The notes under the pieces: model-generated | Seen by the model: the letters and a program-made list of their open reading frames with translations, nothing else | Databases searched by the model: none | Told to the model about the DNA's origin: nothing | Position numbers and translations under genes: made by a program | Part shown: one piece after another, positions 55,375 to 62,767 of the stretch | Layout of the letters: every line of letters begins with the position of its first letter | How positions within the stretch are numbered: the stretch's first letter is position 1 | Source: Skermanella mucosa | Lineage (GTDB): Bacteria; Pseudomonadota; Alphaproteobacteria; Azospirillales; Azospirillaceae | NCBI RefSeq assembly: GCF_016765655.2 | Contig: NZ_CP086109.1 | Span: 186,001-250,000, forward strand | Direction of reading: 5' to 3' | DNA: 64,000 nt

Positions 55375-55410
55375 ACGGCCGGCCGCACCCTTTCGGATGC
55401 GGCCGGCCGT
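55375..55410 (-). terminator. Strong terminator after the 173-residue secreted protein gene
   Basis: The 13-bp perfect arms acggccggccgca and tgcggccggccgt have a 10-base loop. On the minus strand the stem is followed directly by TTTT and further T-rich sequence, the classical form. It lies about 40 bp after the stop of the gene at 55448. Confidence 0.8.
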
Positions 55411-55447
55411 CTTTGCGGACGCGCAGGAGATGTCGTCTGTCCGTCGA

Positions 55448-55969
55448 TCAGTACGGGCAGTTCACGACCGCCGCGGGGGAGAGGACGGACGAAACCTGGC
55501 CCAGCACGGCCACCGAGGCGACTTCGGTGACGCCGGTCTGGGCCATGATGAAGCCGTCGATGTTCAGGCCGAAGCCGGTCTGGGAGCCGAAGGTCTGGGC
55601 GCAGGTCCACTGCGTGCCGCCGTTCGGGGTTGTGGTCTTGTTCATGGTGGAGATGTTGAAGCAGTTGCCGCCGTTGGTCGGGACGGTCAGCGTGAAGGTG
55701 CCCATGCCGGAAGTCCACTCCGTACCGGCGCCCTTCCCGTAGAAATTGTTCGCGGCGACGACGACCGTCCCGCTGGTGTTGGTCAGGGTGTTGCCGATGG
55801 CGGTGATCACCACGCCCACCTCGGACGCGACGGTCGCACTGGCGGAGACGGTCGAATTCGAGTTGAGGCAGAAAGCGTAGTCCTGCGCGACGGTCTGGGC
55901 ATTCGCCGCGCCCGAGGCGGCGGTAAGCGCGGCAATGGCTGCACCGGCAATCAGAAGAGCCTTACGCAT
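55448..55969 (-). CDS. Secreted protein of unknown function, Ser/Thr/Gly-rich
   Basis: A 173-residue exported protein. The signal peptide (MRKALLIAGAAIAALTAASG, cleavage near ANAQ) precedes a mature part rich in Thr, Ser, Asn and Gly with four Cys, likely two disulfides (for example GGNCFNIST and QWTCAQTFG). No domain is recognised. It has its own strong terminator. A degraded partial copy lies at 56435-56590. Confidence 0.7.
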   Translation of the reverse strand: MRKALLIAGAAIAALTAASGAANAQTVAQDYAFCLNSNSTVSASATVASEVGVVITAIGNTLTNTSGTVVVAANNFYGKGAGTEWTSGMGTFTLTVPTNGGNCFNISTMNKTTTPNGGTQWTCAQTFGSQTGFGLNIDGFIMAQTGVTEVASVAVLGQVSSVLSPAAVVNCPY

Positions 55970-56079
55970 GAAATTACTCCACAGGAAGTGCGATTGATCG
56001 ACAAGATCAACATAACACTATTGATCTAAAACTTAAGCCAAAAACAGCGTAACGATCGATTTTTCTGTTTCGAATACTC

Positions 56080-56236
56080 TTGTATGGCAAGTATTACTTC
56101 GGTTTAACATTGCGATATCTACTATTACAATCCAGTTATATGATCAATAGTCAGCTCCAATGGATTTGGCGCGCTATCCGCATAAAGGCTTTGGTCAGGT
56201 TGATCTGCTGGAAAATGGTCGCCGAATCGAATGAGC
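56080..56236. other. AT-rich gene-free stretch
   Basis: About 160 bp without a supportable gene, continuing the AT-rich upstream region of the secreted-protein gene. It probably includes that gene's distal promoter area. Confidence 0.4.
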
Positions 56237-56343
56237 GCGCCGCCGCCATGGCGATCGCCCAGCCGGAGCGCCTGTCCAAGATCCGGCCAGCCGGTTCGCT
56301 TGGCATGTCAAACGGAAGGTGTCTTGATCATCCCGGGCGATAG
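56237..56343 (+). pseudogene. Degraded copy of the 3' end of an ABC ATPase gene
   Basis: The bases around 56242-56270 (AMAIAQPERL) match AVVAIVRPERIQL of the ATPase gene at 54161. After an internal deletion, 56280-56338 matches the last codons of that gene almost base for base (ccggccagccgg, then gatcatcccggg). The frame is disrupted. It is the left part of a degraded duplication. Confidence 0.6.
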
Positions 56344-56434
56344 ACGGAGACCGGCCCGTCCGCGGTCGAGATCGCAGTTGCCACTGGACCAGGCAAGGGC
56401 TGGACCCTCATGGCCGACCAACGGCGAAACCCCT

Positions 56435-56590
56435 GGCGGTGGTCACCGGCGCCTTCTCCGGAAGCAACGGCAGCACTGATGGAAACGGTCGAAGTCGTGA
56501 CGAGGCAGAAAGCGTAGTCCTGCGCGACGGATTGGGCATTCGCCGCGCCCGAGGCGGAGGTGAGCGCGGCAATGGCATCGCGATGCCTTG
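56435..56590 (-). pseudogene. Degraded copy of the secreted-protein gene 5' part
   Basis: On the minus strand it reads SGAANAQSVAQDYAFCL, close to SGAANAQTVAQDYAFCL in the intact gene at 55448-55969, and stays alignable for about 140 bp. It lacks an intact start and the remaining coding part. Nucleotide identity in the core is high, so the duplication is not very old. Confidence 0.7.
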
Positions 56591-56671
56591 GCCCGGCTGC
56601 CCGGGCCGGATCGACCTGATCGGCCACTTCCGAAATCGGCCCGCGAACACCGACCTGCCGGGCGAACCGAA

Positions 56672-57994
56672 TCAGCCCGGAGAGCCGAGGACCTGCCCGT
56701 TCTCCGCCAGGAAAGCCTCGAACGAATCGACGAAGCCGTCGTGGTCGGCGTCGGTCAGGGGCAGGGACAGGCTCAGGAAACCGCGGTGGGCGAAATAGAA
56801 GCCCTTGGCCATCATCTCCAGGTGGAGCAGCGCGCGCGCGGCCTCCGGCGTCTCCTCGGCGTCGGCCGGCCGGTGGATGGGGCGGGTCTGGAAATGGATG
56901 CCCAGGATCGAGCCCACGCCGGTCGCCAGGACCGGCACGCCCGCCCGCTCGCCCGCCTCGTTCAGCCGGCGGCGCAGCGCGTCGCCCCGTCCGTTCAGGC
57001 GGTCGGCGGCCTCCGGCGTGTAGAGCTTCGTCAGCCCGGCGACGCCGGCAGCCATGGTCAGGACGTTGTTGTTGAAGGTTCCCGCATGGGCCCAGGCATC
57101 GGGCCGGCGCGGGTCGTAGTGCGCCATCAGGTCGGCGCGGCCGCCGAACGCGCCGAAGGTCAGCCCGCCGCCCAGGTACTTCCCGAAGGAGGTCATGTCC
57201 GGGACGATCCCCAGTTTCGACTGCAATCCGCCCGGCGACAGGCGCGAGGTCATCACCTCGTCGAAGATCAGCACGACGCCGTGCCGGGTCGCCGCGTCGC
57301 GCAGCGCCTGGAGGAATTCCGGGGTGCCGGCGATGCAGCCGCCGGCGCCCATCATGGGCTCGACGATGATGGCGGCCAGGTCGCCCGCATGGCGTTCCAC
57401 CAGCTCGACGGCGGCCTGGGGATCGTTGTAGGGCGCCGTGACCGTCGGGATCGGCAGGTTGATCGGCGAGCGCTTCTTGCCGAAGGTCAGCACGCCGCCA
57501 TGGTAGGCGCCTTCGAACACCATCGCGCGGGACCGGCCGGTCGCGGCCCGCGCGGTCATCAGCGCCATCAGGTTGGCCTCGGTGCCCGAATTGCAGAACC
57601 GCACCAGGTCGACCGAGGGGAAGCGCCCGCAGATCAGGCCGGCCAGCTCGACCTCGTAGCGGTTCGGCCCGCCCAGCACGATGCCGCTGTCCAGCGCCTC
57701 GACCACCGCCTGCCGGATCACCGGATTGGAATGCCCGTAGAGGCCCGCCGTGTATTCGCCCAGGAAGTCGAGATAGCAGTGTCCGTCGGCATCCCACAGC
57801 CGGGCGCCCTCGCCCCGCTCGATGGTCACGGGAAAGGGCGGATGGAACAGGACGGTCCGGGTATTGCCGCCGGGCAGCGTCCGGCACGCCGTCTCGTACC
57901 GCCGCTGGCTGATCGGGTTACTCTCGATGAAGCGGGCAGTCGCGTCATGTAGTGCCGCATCAAGCGAAATGTTCCGAAGTGATAATCCGGCCAT
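56672..57994 (-). CDS. Class III aminotransferase (glutamate-1-semialdehyde aminotransferase-like)
   Basis: A 440-residue PLP enzyme. It has the cofactor-phosphate segment FCNSGTEANLMALMTARAAT, the aspartate motif VVLIFDEVMTS, and the PLP lysine Lys272 in SFGKYLGGG. Sequence style follows the hemL-like group that includes many beta- and omega-amino acid transaminases. It is divergent from the ABC binding-protein gene. A shared substrate such as a diamine or amino acid is plausible but unproven. Confidence 0.88.
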   Translation of the reverse strand: MAGLSLRNISLDAALHDATARFIESNPISQRRYETACRTLPGGNTRTVLFHPPFPVTIERGEGARLWDADGHCYLDFLGEYTAGLYGHSNPVIRQAVVEALDSGIVLGGPNRYEVELAGLICGRFPSVDLVRFCNSGTEANLMALMTARAATGRSRAMVFEGAYHGGVLTFGKKRSPINLPIPTVTAPYNDPQAAVELVERHAGDLAAIIVEPMMGAGGCIAGTPEFLQALRDAATRHGVVLIFDEVMTSRLSPGGLQSKLGIVPDMTSFGKYLGGGLTFGAFGGRADLMAHYDPRRPDAWAHAGTFNNNVLTMAAGVAGLTKLYTPEAADRLNGRGDALRRRLNEAGERAGVPVLATGVGSILGIHFQTRPIHRPADAEETPEAARALLHLEMMAKGFYFAHRGFLSLSLPLTDADHDGFVDSFEAFLAENGQVLGSPG

Positions 57995-58095
57995 AATACT
58001 TTCCCCCGTCCGGCTGGTTTTCTTGTCGTTTCAATTCGTTGCACGTCCGTCGCTTTGGTGCAATCCTTCGAGAATTGAATGACAGGGAGCGGACA

Positions 58096-59145
58096 ATGAT
58101 AAATCCAGCGAAGAATCCAGCAACGATCATTGCCAGGGCAGCCCTTTTCGCCGGATCGCTCGTCGCGGCGACTTCGCTGGGCACCGTGGCGCATGCCCAG
58201 CTCAAAGAGATCCGGATGATGGAGGCCGGCGGCGCGTCCGGCGAGTCGATCGAGGAGGGGTACCTGAAGCCTTTCACGGAGAAGACCGGCATCAAGGTCG
58301 TCCGGGAAAGCCCGTGGTCGCTCGGCAAGCTTCGGGGCATGGTGGAGACCGGCGTCATCACCAACGCCATCGTCGAGCTGGACAGCCTCGCGGTCGAGCA
58401 GGCCAAGGCGCTGGACCTGCTGGAGCCGCTGGACTGGCAGGCGATCGATCCCATGCCGATCTTCGACGAGGCGCGGCAGGAGAAGGCGATCGGCTACCAG
58501 TACTACTCGACGCTGATGGCCTGGCGGGCCGACGCCAAGCCGGTATCGAGCTGGGCCGAGTTCTGGGACGTGGAGAACTTCCCCGGCAAGCGCGCGCTGC
58601 CCAATTATCCCACATACACCCTGCCCATCGCGCTGCTGGCCGACGGCGTCAAGCCGGAAGACCTCTACCCGCTCGACCTGGACCGCGCCTTCGAGAGCCT
58701 GGAGAAGATCAAGGGCCATGTCTCGGTCTGGTGGGACGCCGGAGCGCAGCCGCCCCAGCTGCTGAAGGACAACGAGGTCCAGTACGCGGTCGCCTGGTCC
58801 GGCCGGGTCGCCGGGCAGGAAGGGATCGGCTACACCTTCAAGAACGCCCTGCTCGACCTCGCCTTCTTCACCGTTCCCCGGGGCGCCAGCGCGGAGCAGA
58901 AGGCCGCCGCCTTCAAGATCATGCACGAGATGACGGTGCCGCAGAACCAGGCCGCCGCCGCCAAGGTCATCTCCTACACCGGCAACAGCCCGGACCTGGA
59001 GCCGCTGCTGCCCCAGGACAGGCTGAACGAGTTCCCGACCACCCAGGCCAACAAGGAGGTGCAGATCCTGCCCGAGCCGAAATGGTGGTTCGAGAACGCC
59101 GACCTGGTCGAGGAGCGCTGGCAGGAATTCAAGCTGGGCCTGTGA
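58096..59145 (+). CDS. ABC transporter substrate-binding protein (PotD-like, family 1)
   Basis: A 349-residue periplasmic protein. The ATG at 58096 follows AGGGAGC and starts a signal peptide (IIARAALFAGSLVAATSLGT, cleavage at AHAQ). The mature part has the polyamine/thiamine-type binding protein layout (YLKPFTEKTGIKVVRESPWS, SVWWDAGAQPPQLLKDNEVQ). It is followed by two permease genes in the same operon. A polyamine, amine or amino acid is the likely cargo. Confidence 0.88.
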   Translation: MINPAKNPATIIARAALFAGSLVAATSLGTVAHAQLKEIRMMEAGGASGESIEEGYLKPFTEKTGIKVVRESPWSLGKLRGMVETGVITNAIVELDSLAVEQAKALDLLEPLDWQAIDPMPIFDEARQEKAIGYQYYSTLMAWRADAKPVSSWAEFWDVENFPGKRALPNYPTYTLPIALLADGVKPEDLYPLDLDRAFESLEKIKGHVSVWWDAGAQPPQLLKDNEVQYAVAWSGRVAGQEGIGYTFKNALLDLAFFTVPRGASAEQKAAAFKIMHEMTVPQNQAAAAKVISYTGNSPDLEPLLPQDRLNEFPTTQANKEVQILPEPKWWFENADLVEERWQEFKLGL

Positions 59146-59184
59146 CGCACCGGAGAAGGACGAGGCCAGGGACTCGAGAGTAAG

Positions 59185-60024
59185 ATGTCTACCGCAAGAT
59201 GGCGCCCGCCGCCCGGAGCGGCCTATGTCATGCCGCTCTTCCTCGCCATGCTGCTGGCGTTCAACCTGCCGATCCTCCTGATGCTCGGGCGCAGCGTTTC
59301 GGGACTGGAGTTCAGCCTTGAGCACTACCAGCGGCTGGTCGAGGCGCCGGTCTATCTGCGGGTGCTGGCGAACACCTTCAAGATCGCGGTGATCTCCACG
59401 CTCGCCTGCATGGTGCTGGGCTATCCGCTGGCCTACTGGATGCGCGGCCTGCGTCCGGGCTGGCAGCTCGTCGCGGTCTCGCTGGTGGTGCTGCCCTTCT
59501 GGGTCAGCATCCTGGTGCGGACATATGCCTGGATCGTCGTGCTGGGGAACGACGGCGTGGTGAACAGGACCCTGATGGGGCTGGGCCTGATCATCGATCC
59601 GCTGCCGTTCCTCTATGCCGAGCTGGGCGTGGTGATCGGCACGGCGAACATCCTGCTGCCCTTCCTGGTGCTGCCGCTGTTCGCCGCCATGCTGAAGATC
59701 GACGACCGGCTGCTGGACGCGGCGGCCTCGCTGGGGGCGCCGCCCCGGACGATCTTCCGGCGGGTGTTCTTCCCGCTCACCATCCCGTCCTTCGGGGCGG
59801 GGGCCGTGCTGGTCTTCATCCTGACGCTGGGCTTTTTCGTGACCCCGGCCATCCTGGGCGGCGGGCGGGTGCCGATGATCGCCAACATGCTGGAGACGCT
59901 GATCAACCGGATGCCCCGGTGGGAGCTGGCGGCCGCGATCTCCACCGTGCTGCTGGTGGTCACCCTGCTGTTCTTCGCGCTTTACCGGCGCCTGTCCGAA
60001 GCGTCGGAGGGCACCCTGCGATGA
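59185..60024 (+). CDS. ABC transporter permease (PotB-like)
   Basis: A 279-residue inner-membrane protein with six helices. The EAA-type loop reads LLDAAASLGAPPRTIFRRVF. It is 39 bp after the binding-protein stop. Its stop overlaps the next permease start as ATGA. Confidence 0.9.
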   Translation: MSTARWRPPPGAAYVMPLFLAMLLAFNLPILLMLGRSVSGLEFSLEHYQRLVEAPVYLRVLANTFKIAVISTLACMVLGYPLAYWMRGLRPGWQLVAVSLVVLPFWVSILVRTYAWIVVLGNDGVVNRTLMGLGLIIDPLPFLYAELGVVIGTANILLPFLVLPLFAAMLKIDDRLLDAAASLGAPPRTIFRRVFFPLTIPSFGAGAVLVFILTLGFFVTPAILGGGRVPMIANMLETLINRMPRWELAAAISTVLLVVTLLFFALYRRLSEASEGTLR

Positions 60025-60812
60025 GGCGGCTCGGCGACCTGCCCCTGATGATCTACGGCGTGCTGGTGCTGCTGTTCCTGTTCCTGCCGATCGCCATCGT
60101 GGTGCCGATGTCGTTCTCGGCGGCCAGCTCGCTGACATTCCCGCCGACCGAGTTCTCGCTGCGCTGGTACCAGTCCTTCTTCCAGGACCCGCGCTGGATG
60201 GAGGCGATGCGCGTGTCGCTGCTGGTGGCCCTCCTGTCGAGCCTGCTGGCGCTGGCGCTGGGCAGCGTCGCGGCCTACGGGCTGGTGCGCGGGACCTTCG
60301 CCGGGCGCCGGCTGATCGACGCCAACTTCATGGCACCGATGATCGTGCCGCCGGTGATCACGGCGGTGGCGCTCTACATCGTGTTCGCCTGGGTCGGCCT
60401 GCTCGGCACGCTGCCCGGGCTGGTGATCGGCCACATGCTGCTGGGCGTGCCCTACGTGGTGCTGATCATGTCGGTGGCGATCCGGTCGTTCGACGTGCGG
60501 ATCGAGCAGGTGGCCTTCAGCCTGGGCGCGTCCTGGTTCACCATGTTCCGCCGGGTGCTGCTGCCCAACCTGATGCCGAGCGCCTTCGCCGCCTGGATCT
60601 TCGCCTTCATCACCAGCTTCGACGAGGTGATCGTCACCCTGTTCGTGGCCGGCGCCTACCAGACGGTCCCGAAAAAGATGTTCAACGAGCTGGTATTGCA
60701 GATCAACCCGACCATCACCGCCATCGCGACCCTGCTGATCGCCTTCAGCGTCTGCCTGTTCGTCGTCTTCGCCCTGTTGATGCGCCGGGCCGGCCTGCTC
60801 GGGCCCCGGTGA
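60021..60812 (+). CDS. ABC transporter permease (PotC-like)
   Basis: A 263-residue permease with six helices and an EAA loop (VAFSLGASWFTMFRRVLLPN). The start at 60021 overlaps the upstream gene by four bases; a longer frame upstream lies within that gene. Together with PotB-like and PotD-like partners it needs an ATPase, most likely the one at 54161. Confidence 0.9.
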   Translation: MRRLGDLPLMIYGVLVLLFLFLPIAIVVPMSFSAASSLTFPPTEFSLRWYQSFFQDPRWMEAMRVSLLVALLSSLLALALGSVAAYGLVRGTFAGRRLIDANFMAPMIVPPVITAVALYIVFAWVGLLGTLPGLVIGHMLLGVPYVVLIMSVAIRSFDVRIEQVAFSLGASWFTMFRRVLLPNLMPSAFAAWIFAFITSFDEVIVTLFVAGAYQTVPKKMFNELVLQINPTITAIATLLIAFSVCLFVVFALLMRRAGLLGPR

Positions 60813-60919
60813 CGCTCGCGTGAAAAAAGTCCCGGCGGCGTGTCGGCCCGTGCCAGGCTGGTTCGTCATCTGGACAGGGAGGCCGGCGCGGCCTCGATCA
60901 GCGAAGGGGAAGCAAGACG

Positions 60920-61279
60920 ATGCGCGTGATGGTTCTGGTGAAGGCGACCGAGGACAGCGAGGCGGGCATCCTGCCCTCGGCCGAGCTGATGGAGGCCATG
61001 GGCAGGTTCAACGAGGAGCTGACCAAGGCCGGGATCATGCGGGCCGGCGAGGGCCTGAAGCCGTCGTCGCAGGGCAAGCGCGTGGCCTTCGACGGCGCCG
61101 GCCGCACCGTCATCGACGGTCCCTTCGCCGCGACCCGCGAGCTGGTCGCCGGCTTCTGGCTGTGGGAGGTCAAGGACATGGCCGAGGCGGTCGAGTGGGT
61201 GAAGCGTTGCCCCAACCCGATGCCCGGCCCGAGCGAGATCGAGATCCGCCCGCTTTACGAGATGGCCGATTTCCAATAG
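60920..61279 (+). CDS. YciI/YCII-related family protein
   Basis: A 119-residue protein. The segment VIDGPFAATRELVAGFWLW is the YCII hallmark, followed by a helix with MAEAVEWVKRCPN. Members are ferredoxin-like dimers thought to be small enzymes; some act as chlorinated catechol dehalogenases. Role here unknown. GGGGAAG precedes the ATG. Confidence 0.85.
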   Translation: MRVMVLVKATEDSEAGILPSAELMEAMGRFNEELTKAGIMRAGEGLKPSSQGKRVAFDGAGRTVIDGPFAATRELVAGFWLWEVKDMAEAVEWVKRCPNPMPGPSEIEIRPLYEMADFQ

Positions 61280-61320
61280 TGGTCCTGCACAGTGTTTTTG
61301 ATGACGTTCGGCGGAGTGCG

Positions 61321-61416
61321 GTAGGTCGGCCTTCGCCCGTCAGGGCGAACGCCGACACCCTGCGTCGACGCTCCGGCCACGCTGTCGGCGTCGGCCTTCG
61401 GCCGAGGCCGACCTAC
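61321..61416. repeat. Dispersed palindromic repeat, copy 2
   Basis: A 96-bp element with arms gtaggtcggccttcgcc and the matching complement, and a core ccctgcgtcgacgctccggc similar to the one at 45539-45630. It is located between convergent genes, 40 bp after the YciI gene. It forms a long hairpin and could also end transcription. Confidence 0.85.
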
Positions 61417-61465
61417 GATGAATCGATCGAAACCACTGTGCCGAGCCGATAGGTGGCCACCCCTC

Positions 61466-62251
61466 CTACATCTTCATGCCGGGCAGGTTGAGCGACGCGG
61501 TGTTGCCGCCGTCCACCGGCAGCGCCTGCCCGGTGACGTAGCTGGCGTCGTCGCTGGCGAGGAAGGCGATGACGGCGGCCACTTCCTCCGGCCTGCCGTA
61601 GCGCCGCAGCTCGCAGCGGGCGCCGAGCCGGTCGCCCTTGCCGACGGTACGGGCATGGTCGAAGATCCCCTGGGTCATGCCGGTCTCGATCAGGCCGGGG
61701 CAGACGGCATTGACCCGGATGTTCCACTGGCCAAGGTCGCAGGCGGATGTCTGGGTGAAGTTGATCAGCCCCGCCTTGGAGGCGCTGTAGGCGTTTCCCC
61801 CCGCACCCGACCTTATCCCCGCGACCGACGCGGTGTTGACGATGGCGCCGCGGCCGGCGGCCTGCATGGGACGCGAGGCGTATTTGGTGAAGTTGACCGC
61901 GCCGAACAGGTTGACCGCCATGACCCGCTGCCACTCGCCCAGGTCCTGCTCGGTCGCGATAGCCGTGCTGCCGCCCAGGATGCCGGCATTGTTGCACAGC
62001 ACGTCGATGCGGCCGTACCGCGCCAGGACGTCGGCGACGCAGGCCTCCACCGCCGCCTCGTCGGCGACGTCCACCGCGAAGATGCCGGACCGCGCGCCGT
62101 CCGGCAGCGCGCCCGCGGTCCCGCGCAAGCCTTCCTCGTCGCGGTCGATCAGGGCGACCGCCGCCCCCTCGGCCGCGAGGCGCCACGCCGTCGCGCGCCC
62201 GATGCCGCTGCCCGCCCCGGTTACCAGGGCGACCCGATCCGTGAACCGCAT
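61466..62251 (-). CDS. SDR family oxidoreductase
   Basis: A 261-residue classical SDR: TGAGSGIGRATAWRLAAEG, NNAGILGGST, catalytic Ser in TASVAGIRSG and YSASKAGLINF, and the C-terminal VTGQALPVDGGNT. This pattern is typical of 3-oxoacyl-ACP reductase/glucose dehydrogenase-like members. Cofactor Asp in ALIDRDEE suggests NAD(H). The start at 62251 has GGAAGGAAAA before it; upstream in-frame ATG at 62410 is rejected. Confidence 0.88.
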   Translation of the reverse strand: MRFTDRVALVTGAGSGIGRATAWRLAAEGAAVALIDRDEEGLRGTAGALPDGARSGIFAVDVADEAAVEACVADVLARYGRIDVLCNNAGILGGSTAIATEQDLGEWQRVMAVNLFGAVNFTKYASRPMQAAGRGAIVNTASVAGIRSGAGGNAYSASKAGLINFTQTSACDLGQWNIRVNAVCPGLIETGMTQGIFDHARTVGKGDRLGARCELRRYGRPEEVAAVIAFLASDDASYVTGQALPVDGGNTASLNLPGMKM

Positions 62252-62427
62252 GGATTTTCCTTCCCTCCCACAATTCCTGCCCGTCGTTCCTGAGGGCAGC
62301 GCGATAGCTATTGGCCAAACAACGCCAAGGCGGAACGAGCCAAGAGCATGACGGTCAGGCCGCCCGACCGGCGTGGCAGCATCGCCTCGTGTCCACTCGA
62401 CTTTGGCCATCCTAAATGGGACTTTGA

Positions 62428-62709
62428 TCAGGCCCTGATCCAGAAGAAGGGTTCCTCGGCGATGAAGTCGAGGGCGTCATCAAGGGGCATGATGGCGCCG
62501 AAGGGACCGGCGGGTCCCCAGGCGTCGCGTCGCCACCAGAGGACCTCGACCTCGTCGTCCTCGCCGGTCGGGCACAGGCGGGCGACCGGCGCGCCGGTGC
62601 GGGTGCTGACCAGCGAGTAGCCGTGACCGGCGCGCCGGGCGCGGACGCCACCTTGCGGCCAGGGGTGGGCGTGGATGCGCTGGAGCACGGGGTCGGTCTT
62701 GGCGGCCAT
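62428..62709 (-). CDS. Small protein of unknown function
   Basis: A 93-residue protein. GHGYSLVSTRTGAPVARLCP then DEVEVLWWRRD, and the acidic tail MPLDDALDFIAEEPFFW. It is compact, soluble and has no motif I can tie to a function. The ATG at 62709 has GGAG. It is back to back with the transposase gene, 58 bp apart, so it may be element-borne or a neighbour. Confidence 0.5.
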   Translation of the reverse strand: MAAKTDPVLQRIHAHPWPQGGVRARRAGHGYSLVSTRTGAPVARLCPTGEDDEVEVLWWRRDAWGPAGPFGAIMPLDDALDFIAEEPFFWIRA

Positions 62710-62767
62710 GGCGATCTCCGCGGGGCGGGACTGTTGGGTCCAACACTCCAACCGCCCGGAGGGGACC

